From Desmodus rotundus (taxonomy: Eukaryota > Chordata > Mammalia > Chiroptera > Phyllostomidae), in NCBI RefSeq assembly GCF_022682495.2, contig NC_071396.1, positions 53,626,022 to 53,690,021 on the forward strand: a stretch of DNA of 64,000 bases, given 5' to 3'. This document shows positions 12,101-23,809 of this stretch, one piece after another. Position 1 is the first letter of the stretch. Each line of letters starts with the position of its first letter. The position numbers and the translations under genes were made by a program. The notes beneath the pieces are model-generated. The model was not told the DNA's origin. It saw only the letters and a list, made by a program, of their open reading frames with translations, and ran no database searches.

Positions 12101-13324
12101 ATTAGTCTGCAGCTCTCTGATACACTAACACAATGGGTTTTTACTGTATATTGCCACAGGAATGTGTTACAACTATAGGTAGTTAGGGCCATAATTGGGT
12201 CTCATGTCTGGATTAAGTAGTTCCCTTTAAATAGGACATTTATGTGTTCTTGCTAAATCCCACTCTGTTTAGAAAGTCTGTTCCCTAGATTGGATTGCTG
12301 TCATTTTCACCTCTATAAAGTGCTTGAACCAAACAGTCCAGTCATTGGCTGAGGTTCAGAGGCTGCAGATGGTGGTGTGGCCAGGTGGTTCTCACATTGT
12401 TTTCTCAGTCATTAGTGTTTGCACTATCTGTGACTTAATGTGATTTTACAGAATTGCTAAAGATGTTTGTTTGTTTGTGTAATTTGTGGAAATAAGTCAA
12501 AGTGTGAGCATGACCAATTAAAAGCAAATCGTATTTTAGGGCGTAATTTCGACCTTTCCTCTCCAAACTTTTGGTCAGCCACCAATCAAAGAACAAAATT
12601 TAAGATGGAAGGTTTCCATTCCTCCTTTTATTTATTGTTTTTTACTACCTCCCATCTGGGTTTTTTCTTTGAGCATCAAAATGCCCAGAATCTATGAAAA
12701 GAGAAAGAGCAGACCTGGAAAGCAAAACCCAGAGGAACGGCACACTGCCCTTAATTGCAGGCCTTCCCTGTCATTTTTCTAATGCAGTACTGCTCTGGGT
12801 CTCTAATGGCATACAGCCCATTTAGTTAAAAATGTAAACAGGAAATTGTTTTCTGGCTGAATACCCTGTGGGGCCCGGAAAAATGGTCATTTTTGCTGAG
12901 ACACAACTTTGAAAACATTCACACAGTAGTGGAAGGTGAATGCTGATTATAAGCTAGTCCTGTCCGGAGACAGAGGTCGTGATAGGATATGGGTGTGGGA
13001 ACTCATGTGTGTGGGTTCAAGGTATTTAACGCCAATGGCCAAAGGCATGAAGGACACAACTGACGAAGCTCCTGTCCCCTAGAAAGCAGCTCTTCTGCAA
13101 GGCAAGGAGGCACATTGATGCTCCAAGGAGTTATAGAACAGGCTTTTGTTGGAAGACGCGGAGGTTTGGTCTGGAGAAATGGGACTTGGCGCTGATGACA
13201 CCTCCTGCGTCTCAGTGCTGCTCTAGTCTGCTCCAGCTCCCCATCATGTGGCCTTCCGTGCACCTGCTGTGCTCCCACTGTGGTTTCCCTGTGTGCTGAT
13301 GAGTTTTTTGGTTATGTCTTGCAG

Positions 13325-13600
13325 CCCCCCGAATCCAAGCCCAACTTCACCCCTCTCGCCATCTTGGCCCATGTTCTCGGCGCCATCCAGCCCTATGCCC
13401 ACCTCATCCACGTCCAGCGACTCATCCCCCATCAGGTCTGTTGCAGGGTTTGTTTGGTTTTCTGTTGCTGCTGTTGTTCTCTCATTGGCTTGGTCCTCTC
13501 TTCATGCAGTGTTCAGCCTCCTCGTCAACTTTGTTCCCTGCCATCCAAACCTGCACTTGCTTTTTCACAGGCCAGAAGAAGCAGTTCATGAAGACTCCAG
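13325..13600 (+). CDS. ARHGAP26: ARHGAP26 (GRAF1) exon: Ser/Pro linker plus optional hydrophobic insert
   Basis: GRAF1 is a BAR-PH-RhoGAP-SH3 protein that stimulates GTP hydrolysis by RhoA/Cdc42, remodels membranes in clathrin-independent endocytosis and binds FAK through its SH3. This exon follows AG at 13324. Its first base completes a codon, then it reads PPNPSPTSPLSPSWPMF and a Ser/Pro/Thr-rich linker up to SSPIR, matching the region before the SH3 in human ARHGAP26 as I remember it. It continues through a hydrophobic stretch (FVWFSVAAVVLSLAWSSL...) to RPEEAVHEDS and a GTAAAA donor at 13601. An internal donor after 13435 would skip the last 165 bases (55 codons), which equals the 814- versus 759-residue difference of the human isoforms as I recall them. 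Relative to my memory of human, R is W in the hydrophobic stretch and D is H before RPEEAV. Confidence 0.95.
13436..13600 (+). promoter_or_regulatory. ARHGAP26: Alternative splice block (55 codons) inside ARHGAP26 exon
   Basis: The block starts with GT (an alternative 5' splice site, ATCAG/GTCTGT) and ends at the distal donor (CCAG/GTAAAA). Both donors leave the reading frame in the same phase, so joining either to 19508 keeps the SH3 in frame. Inside it, 'tttgctttttcacag' at 13556-13570 looks like a 3' splice site. Removing 13436-13570 would also be in frame (135 bases) and would give SSPIRPEEAVHEDS. Which isoforms are made, and where, cannot be read from the DNA. Confidence 0.75.
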
Positions 13601-16600
13601 GTAAAATCATGGATGATGACCAATCCGGTCCTGTTTATCCAAGCCAGTCAGGGACAGCGGGTGGCCAGCATCTGCCCTCCTGTGATTCCAGCCTAAGAGC
13701 CAAAGCTGGGAGGGACCATTTGCATGAACCAGCCTGGCATTTTCCACACCCTTCTGAACCCTTGCTTCAGTTTGAATTAATAATCTGTGATACCTGGTGT
13801 TTGGGGAAAGAGCACCTCCTGAATAGGCTCCTGTTTGGCTTGCTGTCTGTAACATCGGTCTCTCTGTGCTTTGGTATGAGATAATGACAGAGGGATCACT
13901 GCCAAGACATGCACTGGCCTTTCCTTCCCTCGTTTTAATCAGGTAGCATCAGGCAACATTTACCTGTGGGGTTGGGCTATCGACCATGAGCACTGACACC
14001 TAGGTGCTGAGACCAGACCACTGGGAGAGAGATGAATATAACACAAAATAAGGGATCAAGATATGAAGTGATTTTTCTTTAAATTGTTCGTGGCCACACC
14101 CTTCCCTCCATGCACTCCCAGGAACGTTCAGTGCTCCCAGCCTGCTTCTGTCTCCATGTGTCATGAACCCTTAGCTCTCATGGGAACAGGTAGCACCTCT
14201 TTCTGAGGCTGGCCTAGTTCCTCTCTCCAAGGACCATACTGGAGTGTTCCCTGCTTTGATGATGTCTAGGCTTCATTCTTTGCACTTGAGTTCTTTGGAG
14301 AAAACAGACGGTTTAAATCCTGGAAATTAATTAATTAATTAATTAAGAACCTGCAGGATCCCTCTGCTGTATAGGTCTGCAGTACGTATTTCTCTCAAAC
14401 TTAGTCTCTGCTTTCAGACAACCAAAATGTAGAGCCCAGTTATACGCATCATAAGCATTTTGGGCCTTGGCAATATTTTCTCATCCATCTTTTTCTCCTA
14501 GCTGGTTTTTGACTAAGGGCGGGGGGCAGGGGGAAGTCCAGCAGAGAGGCTTAAATAATTTATAAAGCTGAGTCTCATTTTTTAAAAAATAGAAAATTCT
14601 GTGCTATTTATATACAGATGTATATATTACTTTATTCTCCTCTACACACTTTCGTATCTACCATTTCATTCTGTCCTTATATGAGAGTAAGAGGAGGAAT
14701 GGTCTGAAGTAAGGCAGAGAGAGGCGACTTGTACAGTCGCATGACTAAACTAGAGCCAATCTAGAATTCAGGACTTCTTGCCCTCAGCCCACTCTTTCCT
14801 CCAAACACATGGGTGTCCCCACATTCAAGTTTGCGTGCAACTTTCAGCCCCAGAGCCTGGCCTGCTCTTCTACGTTTTCTATCCAGCTTTGTCCCAGAAT
14901 ATGAGAAAGATACCTTTTCAGTATATCCTCTTATCCTCACCCTGGAAATAAGGTAAAAATTCAAATCCTATTTCCCTAACACTCAGGTTATTTCCTAATT
15001 ATTTCTTAAACATATTTAGGTGCTTTGGGAGATACTAACTTTCTCGGACACTAGACGTGGCATTGATCGTTCTGGTTAGGTCACTGATTGTCCATGGGGA
15101 CCCTAACCAGAGCAAACCACAGTAGCGAGAGACAGTCACCTTCTAAAACGGCCTCCCTCACTCATACCAGAGATTTGGTCATTGGAAGACTGTGGTCCGT
15201 TCATTTTGATTAAAAGGGAGTAAAATCTTCAAGACATTAGCCCCTTGGACAGAATGAGTTAGGGGGCTCATTCAGCTAAAAACCTGAAATGTATTCTCCG
15301 CTTTGAGAATGTTCACTTTTTTGTGTCTCTGAGCTTTGGGGCCCTGTTGCCTCTCCAGTATCTCCATCTCTCCACTCCCTTCCACCTCCCAAGACATTTC
15401 CAGTTTTTTTTCTTTAGCTACTCCTTTCCTCTCCCAAAGAATTTCCAGATCAGCAGGGGAAGGTGGCAGTAGAATCTGCTCACCTGCTATGTTTGGGGTC
15501 ATGGGTACTCAGTACTGCCTTCTCTGGCCATTGTCAGAATAGCACCATTTGAAAATGCTCTTCCACAACCCTTTAGGAAGCTGCCATTTTGAAAATATGC
15601 AAGGCTGAGTAGGGCTTGGAATTGGCTGTCACTGAGCTAAATATGTATGCCAAGGTGAGCATAGATATGGACCCTACTGGGGAGCTAGCCCATTACAGCT
15701 CGCCCATAATTGCTGTTGCAGTATACAGCCAAGAGGTGGGGGCATATGCCTGTTATTCAGGTCCAGTGGGGCCTTCCCCCAAATCTACTTCCAGAATATG
15801 AACTTCGATTTCCTTTTCTAGACAGAGCAGTTAAAAATAAGCACTTAATTGTACCTAATGAATGTTCTCATGAACTTCTATATCATGCCTTCTCTGGAAA
15901 TGGCTTCCTCTCCCTTCTTCAAAGCAACTTTAGTACATATTAATTCAAGCTCACAAATGAAGATGCCTTTCACAGCACATCAGAGAAAGGGTACTGAAGG
16001 AACATTCCCTTCACATTTCCCTTTCCTGTCACTCGGACCCCCAGAAACACTCCTAGCCCCAGACCCATCATTTGCATTTGCACAGGGGCCCCTGGAAATG
16101 TTGCCTAAATGATCAAGCCCTTGCAACCTGCCAATCTGTCTGGCCACACCTCCCTGTCGTTCTATACAATGGAGAGTGGGTTGTCATTTTGCGAAGCTTG
16201 CAAGGGCATTTGAGGGAACCTCCTCTGAGTGCTTTCCTGGCTCCGTGCCATGCTCAGAGGCGAAAATTAAAAGTGAACTAGCAAAAGCTTCCAAACTTGT
16301 TCATGTCCTTGAAGGCCCAGCTGAGGTCTGAAGGGCACTGTCACAGGAGCAGCTGAATGCATCCCAGGCTCTCTGTGTCCAGTGCTGAGAGACACTGCAG
16401 AGAAGAGGGAGGCAGGGAGCCAAAGAACCGAAGATGCTTGGTGGGGATTTTTTATTTCTTTATTCAGAGCCAAAGCCTGCAAACACAGCCTCTGTGCCAA
16501 CAGGAGCTGTTTGGGTAGGAACCCTACCTAAAGCAAACTGCTCAAGGCTTTTGAGGGGGAATGTGGCATGGGACACTGAGCCCGTTGCACTGACAGACTT

Positions 16601-16627
16601 TTTAAAAAGATAAGACTCTTTCCTGGG

Positions 16628-16835
16628 TAGAGTTGTCAGATTTAGCAAATAAAAATACAGAATACCCAGTTACATTTGAATCGTAGATAAACAAAAGATT
16701 CTTTTTTAGTGTAAGTATGTATGTCTTGTGTAATATTTGGGACATACTTACACTAATAAAGTATTCCTTCTTGATCTGAAATTCAAATTTGACTAGGTGT
16801 CTTGTATTTTATTTGGCAGCTCTGCTTGTGGGGAA
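16628..16835. mobile_element. Palindromic MITE-like DNA transposon fossil
   Basis: The two halves are inverted copies. 'gtcagatttagcaaataaaa' at the left matches the reverse complement of 'tattttatttggcagctct' at the right, and 'agtgtaagtatgt' pairs with 'acatacttacact' around the centre near 16720. It is a common mammal-wide palindromic element of about 200 bp. I recognise the sequence type but will not assign a MER number. Confidence 0.7.
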
Positions 16836-18429
16836 TGGAGGTGGTCCCTTTAAAAAGCACCCCTTCTGTCATCCCTCCCATTTTTGTGCACATTGTAAGG
16901 GCCTGGGAGGAGATTGCAGGAGAAGAGACCCTCTCTTAGACTATCACCTGTTAATTTGAGAGAAAAGCAAGGCCCTTTCCTGACCTTTGTTTTTGTTTTT
17001 ATCATACCGTTTCATTGTTACTTCATTATTCAATTCCAAAATCCTGATATTAGTGGAAAATTACTCCTCTTGAATAATAGTCTTGGGCACCATTCTCTCT
17101 GCTTTCTTTCTGCCAGATATCCCAGTCGGTTTCCCTGGCTTGCCCCTATTTTGTCCCATTTGCTTTATTTAATGAGGTTAATAAGTAACCTCCATGAAAA
17201 TCCACTGGGAGGAGCCTTGCCTCAGATGACCTTTCCCTCACCTTTTATTTCCCTGTATGCAGTCTCTTTTCTCTCTCCTCACCTGCTCTGCCCTGTCCTC
17301 AAGGGACAGTGACCCTGGCTAATCTAATGTCAGCTGGGTTCTCTTTCCACCTTCCATGTCATGACAGGCTCTACTTACCTGTCAGTTACGGGGTTTTGGT
17401 GGTTTTAGCACATTTCACAGCCAGGTGACTTCTCCTCTCTGCTCCCCACTCCCTCAAAAAAAAAGAAAACGAAAAATGTTTTTCCTCCCAGGAAAGTTGC
17501 ACATTGGATATTTGGCCATTGCTGGCCAATACACAGACTTGGTTTGGTTATTCACCTTGTGCCCCTTGTTCTGAATTTTATTCTGACTTTAAAGATAATA
17601 ATAACCACACTGGAAGAGCTATTTTCCATTGGAGCTGATGAATAATTCTAAAGGCCCTTCCTTCCTTTTTTTCCCAGAGGACCCACTTCCTTTTTTCTGA
17701 ATTTCCCAATTTTCTCCCACCTGGCCATCATCTCTTGGCTACTAGGAGACCAGAGAGGAAATCAGTAAACTGCACCCTGGCAAGAAATTCTGAACAATCA
17801 TTTACTCTGATCATTCTGCACAATAGACCTTTTTAGCTTTCTTTCCTTCAGTTTTCATGGAGCCTGTACTGGAGGTTCTAGATGCCTGGCTTTGGTATAG
17901 GTTTCCACCCATCCATGGCTTGCTCCTCTTCCCAAAGGGAAGCTGGACCTAGTTACTCCAAGAAGTAACAATTCCAGAATGACCCCAAGATGCCCTGACT
18001 CTTCTGATTCGGTCTGGATTCACCTGACACCAGTCATCCCTCAGCTAAATCTCATTTGGTCGCTAGAAATTGGTGCATCACCGGATGTTTAGCACCACTG
18101 GAGGTTTAGCACCACTGGCTCCTGGAGACTGCCCATAAATCCTGAAGATAATAATATATATACACTGATAATTGTCTAATCCAGAGCACGTACTTACTCT
18201 TTTGTTATTCTGCCCTGGAGCCCCACCTATATGCTTCCTCAGGTGGCTTGGAAGGAAAAGAAGATTGCTTTTATCAAATAAAGAGCCAAGTTTTGACTAT
18301 TAAGTGTAATTTTTCTTATGACCCTTGCGAAGTCCATAGATCATTTTGAACTAGTTGGATATCAAAGCAAAAATTTATAGAAGCTAATAGGATTTACCAG
18401 TTTTTACAATTTACTCTCTGGAACGTGAT

Positions 18430-18652
18430 TAGCATTCTGTGGTCCTTAGGTCAAATCTGGCCCACCACCTGTTTTTTGTAGTAAAGTATGGATGGAACAC
18501 AGCCACATGAATTTGTTTACATGTTGTCTATGGCTGCTTTCAAGCTACAATGCAGAGATGAGTAATTACTCATTACCAGAGACCACATGGCCCGCAAAGC
18601 CTAAGAGATTTACTGTCTGGCCCTTTGCAGAAAGAGTTTGCCAACCCCAGTT
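18430..18652. mobile_element. hAT-type nonautonomous DNA transposon fossil
   Basis: The blocks 'tctggcccaccacctgtttt', 'gaacacagccacatgaattt', 'tgtctatggctgctttc' and 'ggcccgcaaagcctaa' belong to a widespread mammalian nonautonomous DNA transposon. The ends are inverted copies ('tggtccttaggtcaaat' against 'gagtttgccaacccc', imperfect). A second, more diverged copy is at 23990-24180. The exact family name is left open. Confidence 0.65.
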
Positions 18653-18654
18653 CT

Positions 18655-18835
18655 AGAACGATGGTTCTCAGCCCTGGTTGCACACTAGAGTCACTTGGAG
18701 ACCTTTTAAAAAATCCTGGTGCCTATATTTATATCTATAAGTCTGGTAGAGCCCAGGCACCTGCATTTTTAAAAAGCTCCCCAGGTTATTCTGATACGCA
18801 GTGCAAGTGGTTGTCAACACTTGTGGACATGAGAA
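18655..18835 (+). mobile_element. MER5A (hAT-Charlie) element
   Basis: It begins with 'gatggttctcagccctgg', continues 'tagagtcacttggagacc', 'gcccaggcacctgcatttt' and 'ctccccaggttattctgat', and ends 'gtggttgtcaacac'. This is the MER5A order with inverted ends. It follows directly on the preceding hAT-type repeat. Confidence 0.75.
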
Positions 18836-19507
18836 GGGGGAAAAAATGCACTGTGTCCTCTCTCCTTTCTTCTTCCCCACACTCAGGTCTGCGCTTATTT
18901 ACGCATATGTAATTGCTCACACACACACCTTGTCTATTCCCTGCCCTACCCTGGCGATCAGGGAGTTCTAACTCTGGAATCCTGTTCCACCAGCCCAATG
19001 ACAAATAAGTAACATCTGGGAAAGGTGATGTCAATCTGTGGCCTGGAGCGGAAGCCTAGCTTTGCTAGAATTTCTCCTTTTTGACTCACTGAGCATTGCC
19101 AACTTCCAACAGGCTCTGATAGGAGTGCTCTCCAGTGCACTTTGGAAGGTCTCCCCTGCCCTGACCTCCCTCTCCCCCAGCCACTCCTGCTCCAAAAAAG
19201 GGACCCAGCCTTCCCTCCCACTGTTCAGCTGATGTAACTCCTAGGTCAAGTTTTAACATGGCACAAGGTGACCCCACAAGAAGTGTGGTTCCTTGGGGCT
19301 TATGGCTTTTCTCTGAATATTTCTCATTTTTCTCTGGTGACCTTTGCAACTTTTCTACCTCATGTTTCGCCATCTGGCTGCCTTGTTAGGCTCTTCCTGT
19401 TGCAGAGGACAAGGTGGCTTACAGAGGAGGGGAAGAAGAAAAGTTAAATATCTGGAGCTTTCAGAGGGTTTTTAAAAATTGCTAAATAAACACCTGTTTT
19501 CACACAG

Positions 19508-19599
19508 CACACCATTCCGGAAGGCAAAAGCTTTGTATGCCTGCAAAGCTGAGCACGACTCAGAGCTCTCCTTCACCGCAGGCACGGTCTTCGATAATG
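19508..19599 (+). CDS. ARHGAP26: ARHGAP26 exon: first half of the SH3 domain
   Basis: A 92-base exon between TTTTCACACAG and GTGAGT. Its first base completes Ser, then it reads TPFRKAKALYACKAEHDSEL and SFTAGTVFDN. The ALYACKAEHDSELSF segment is the SH3 'ALYDY' motif and RT loop with the acidic residues that contact proline ligands. The last base is the first of a Val codon completed by the next exon. The residues agree fully with my memory of the human protein. In GRAF1 this SH3 binds a proline-rich part of FAK/PYK2 and other endocytic or adhesion partners. Confidence 0.97.
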
Positions 19600-20659
19600 G
19601 TGAGTTTTCTCATCCCTTATAAAGATGGGGGCGGGCAGAGGTGGGGCAAAGAAATAACTGGAGTTTTCAAAGTTCCTACCCAAGGAAAATCGCAGTCAAA
19701 TGGGTAAGACTGAAAATGAGTGTGTGTTTGTGTATCTTTTCCCAAAATGAGAGAGCAGCAGCGGGCCTTTGGGAGGCGCTCTCGAGTGTCGCCAGCAAAC
19801 AGAGGCAGTCTTATCATAGGGTTGTGGACATTAAATGTGATTGTGCCTGCAGTGGACTCAGCCAAGCACCTGGCAGTGGCTTTGAGAGTCTGGGGCTTAA
19901 CAGAGGGTCGGAGAGGAAGGAGTGGAGGACAGCCGTCTTGCAAGTGGTTGGAAGCTCAGGGTGGTGACTGAGGCCGTAGGTTCTGTGCCCCTTTCCTCTT
20001 GGGTTCAGTGGCATTCAATGCCCACAGCAGGTGAGTCCGGTTTCCAAGATGACAGGGCATTGTGTGAGCTCTGGGCAGTAAGCCTGGCTGCATCCCCGCT
20101 CCTCCTCCCCCAGAGCCAAACCACCCAGGCCCCGCCAGCAGCCCTGCTCAGGTGTCCTGGTGTGAAATGGATTTGTGGCATCTGCTCTGTAGAATTTGGA
20201 TCTAGTACTTGGTTGATACATCATTTTCTTTCTTTTGTTTATTTTCCTCCCTAAAAATTATATTTTTAAAAGAGAGAATCGATGTCATAGTTTGTCGTAA
20301 CTTATGTGCCTGAGATTAAAGTCGGGATTCTGAGATAAAGCCCAAGTTGCTGTTACTGCTGAGATTTTCCCCAGATAAAGTTCTCCTTTGGGGTTAATCT
20401 TTCTGGATCCCCAGGTGAAGGGGTCTATTTGGCTCAAAGGAGGAAGCAAAATCAGCTATCTGGTTTCAGGAATTAGACATTTTCCAGGGCTCCCTTCTGG
20501 ACCTCAGGTGGTGTGGGGGCACAGTTCCCAGGCAGGGGTGAGTGCATTTTGCCTAAGCACTCTCCCTCATGGCCAGGCAGCCCACCCTGGCCTAGACCGT
20601 ACCTCCTACCACCTGCCCAAGACCCAGAAATAAGGGCAGCCGAGGCTCCCAGCTCGCAC

Positions 20660-20830
20660 TGGAGAACATGAATTTTAGATGCAGGCTACTAAAGCACAAG
20701 TCCTGGCTTGATCACTTGCTCCTGTGTGGCCTCAGCCAGGTAACAGGGTCAGGAAAGAAAATCAAGGCAGTGCACATCAGGTGTTTAAAATAGTACTCGA
20801 TTCATATTGAGCATTCAGTATGTTATTATT
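20660..20830 (+). repeat. MIR-like SINE (weak)
   Basis: The phrases 'agtcctggcttgatcacttg', 'gtgtggcctcagccaggtaa' and 'ttgagcattcagtatgttat' follow the MIR core order but are very diverged. Confidence 0.4.
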
Positions 20831-21764
20831 GTGGTTATCATCATTGTCACTACATCCGTCTTAGACAAAGACCCTGGCGCTGTCGTGGTTCATAGTGGCA
20901 GTCTTTCCTTGTCAGCTGATAGGACCCAGGCCTGGCTCTCGGCTGGGCTGTAGGTAACGCACCTTTACTCCCTGGGCCCTGGCTACATGTAAGGGGCTTG
21001 AGGTCCAAGCCAGATCAGAGGTGAGCTCCTGGGGACCAGCCCTGTCTGCACCCACATGGCAAGGGGCTGCCCGGTGTGCACAGCCCCTGCATGCTTCATG
21101 GCAGAGGTCCTGATCAGGCATAGTAGAAAGAGGAGGAGAGTGGTCACAGAGCACCTGGGGGGTTCCCAGGTCTCACTCGGTGCTGGACCTTCTGAGCCAG
21201 CAGGGGTGGGTGTGGGCCCATAACTACATGTTACGTGCTGGGCCTGCATCCTCTTTTATGGTTCTCAGAGCCCCCAAAGCACTGTCCCTAAACCTTTGCT
21301 CCCTTTTCATCTGGGCTCTTTGCAAGTCAAAGCATATAAACAGCCATCCCAGTGGTCTCTCCTGTGAGCAGCTGGAGCTTCCGGGGCCCCAACAGTCCTG
21401 CAGGTAAAGTGGGACAGCCACTGAAGGCTGTCCAAAGCCACATCACGGGCTAGTGTCCCCCAAAGAGGCCTCTGGGGGGAGTCACAGCCCGGCCATAGCA
21501 TGACAGGGTTTCCACAGCAGACAAACCAGAGTGGGGCTGCTCTGTTAGCAGGCGAGGGGCTGCTGCCTATAGACGAGCAGGACTTGAGAGAGCCCCACAT
21601 TTACAGATGAACTCAGTCTGTAGGTCTGCCCTCCAAACCCCAATGCACTGGCTCCATGGGCAAGGGGCTTCCATGTTCCTACCAGCTATTCACTCAGAGG
21701 ACCCAGAAGAGCCCTGATCCCGGGGCAGAATTTGCTTAGGCTCCCCAAAGGTGTATGAATGTGT

Positions 21765-22445
21765 ATGCGCGTATGTTTTGTGATTCCTTTTCTTGAGCAT
21801 AGCCTTCTACAATTTTTAATCCATTATATTGATATTCCCACATACCATGAAATTTACCCGCTTAGAATATACAAGTTAGTGGTTTTGGGTATATTCAGAG
21901 TTGTGGAATCATCACCACCCTCTAGTTCCAGAATGTATTCATTACCCTCCAAAGAAACCCTGTACACTTTAGCAGTTGCGCCCATTTACCCCTAACCCCA
22001 CGCCATCCAGCCTAGGTAACTGCTATTGTACTCTCCGTCACTGTAAATTTGTCCGCTCTGGAAAATTCATATAAATGGAATTCCACAGTATATAGCCTTT
22101 GTAACTGGTTTCTTAGCATATTTTCAAGGTTCATCCATATTGTGTCATGTGTCAGAACATCATTCCTTTTTATCACTGAAAAATATTCCATTGTATGAAC
22201 GTATCACATTTGATTTATCCCTTCATCAGATGATGAACATTTTGATTATGTCCACTTTTTGGCTGTTATGAGTACTGGTGCTGGAAACATTCGTGTACAG
22301 GTTTTTGTGAGGACATACATTTTCAGTTTTGGTGATATATCCAGGAGTAGGATTTCTGGGTCATGCAGTAACTCTGTGTTTAACTGTTTACGGAACTGCC
22401 GAACTGTTTTACAAAGGGGTTGTGCCATTTTACATTCCCACCTTT
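21765..22445 (-). mobile_element. Ancient L1 3' fragment (L1M type)
   Basis: Antisense L1 ORF2-end/3' region text: 'taaatggaattccacagtat', 'ggttcatccatattgtgtca', 'aatattccattgtatgaac', 'gtaggatttctgggtcatg' and 'ggttgtgccattttacattc'. It is about 0.7 kb and diverged, with no coding capacity. Confidence 0.75.
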
Positions 22446-23809
22446 TGTTTTTAAGTCTGCTTTCTGAAGTAGTTCAAGTAGCTGAAGACACCTAGGGGAT
22501 TTTGGACTGCCAACTCCTTTCCTTCCCATCAGGGCGCGCTGCCCAGCAGGTCCTGTGACCTCTCCCACCGCACACCTTGATAATCGTCATAAACCCTGTC
22601 CTGACAGATGAGAGCGGGAGAGAGGTTCGGCTTCTCCAGTCAGGCGCATTACCCAAGCCTTCCTGTGGTCTCTGGGAGTCATGGCAGAGCTTTTGACACT
22701 AGCTTGTTTTTAATCAGCAATGCCAGTGACCTTTCAAATTCCCTGAAGAGCAAAATGCCAAATTAAGCCCAGAAGAAAACACCTTTCACTGTTGACTGAG
22801 CTGCAGTTGAAGAAGGATCTGACAAAATGTTAATCCACTGTGTAGACTGGTTTGGCTGAAAACATTTTATTATGTCCGATTTTTAGAAGTTGCTATTAGT
22901 ACGTATCCTCTGTTTTCCCCTATCCTTCACCTCTCTTGACTGAGGAATCAGGCATTTCAGTAGGAAAAAACTGTTTACACAGTAGGCAGGAAGATCTCTT
23001 TCTTTGTTCTATCTCTTGTTAGTTTATTGCTGGAGATACCAGCTAATAGCTGTTTAAGTTGAATGCTCTGTAGCTGTCTGATAAAATCATCAGACCAATC
23101 TGAAGGAAGTTTCCTAATGAGAGGGAGAGAGAGTTTTCGAGATCAAGAAGAATAAATAAAAAGGAGGAAGAGGGGAAAGTCTGGTGTTTCGTAATGATTA
23201 ATCTCCAAGCCTTTGGATTCCAGTGGCCCGTGCTGCGCATCTGGAGTGGCTGCTCAGTCAGCTTTTGGACTTTGTGCAGTGGGGAATGGCTCTGCAACAC
23301 TTGGCAATAACTCCAGTGTCAGCCCTTGCCAATCTACTAGGAAACTGTCCTCTTCACCAAGTGCAAGCACCTCGGACAGTAACTCGAAAGACAAATAACT
23401 CGTGTTCTCAGGAACATTAGTCATCTTGAAGCTACATGATTAGCAATACCTGGAAAATTCACACAGTGTTCATTAAAATTGAGTTCTTGGGATACCTTTA
23501 TCAAGATTTGAGATGGACTGGATCCAATAATTCTTGGGGTACAGGGGGCAGTGTGAGTGCAAGGCAGGGCTGCCCCAGGGATTTTTTGCTGATAGAGAAT
23601 GTCCTCTCTGGAGCTGCCAAGCTGCTCAGGCAGTGGGGTTGCAGAAGGTTCCTCTGCAGAGTCTTCAGCCTCCCCAGCCCTCTCTGCTGCCAAACCCAAG
23701 CCCAAGCCCCCTCTGTCTCTCACCTCAGTGTTTCTACAAGGTGCAGAACTGGCCTTTGCACATCCACGCTTGCCCTCATAACCAGTCTCTACATCGCAGT
23801 CAGCCAGAG

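Larger units (their letters stand above)
1..13324 (+). other. ARHGAP26: ARHGAP26 intron (partial), repeat-rich
   Basis: This is the intron upstream of the first recognised ARHGAP26 exon, and it continues beyond the left edge. It ends in a pyrimidine-rich stretch and AG at 13323-13324. It holds a VES-type SINE, a Tigger1-like transposon, L1 fragments, a full-length HAL1-like element and a long 5'-truncated L1, all listed separately. I recognise nothing in about 4480-6550, 7240-9050 and 12110-13320 beyond unique-looking sequence; short open frames there show no family resemblance. No other ARHGAP26 exon was seen. Intron status rests on the confident exon at its right end. Confidence 0.8.
13601..19507 (+). 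other. ARHGAP26: ARHGAP26 intron
   Basis: It runs from the GTAAAA donor at 13601 to the TTTTCACACAG acceptor ending at 19507. It contains a palindromic MITE (16628), a hAT-type repeat (18430) and MER5A (18655). A short (ATTA)n run lies near 14325-14345. The stretches 13601-16620, 16830-18430 and 18840-19500 show nothing I recognise; open frames there are short and without family resemblance. Confidence 0.9.
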
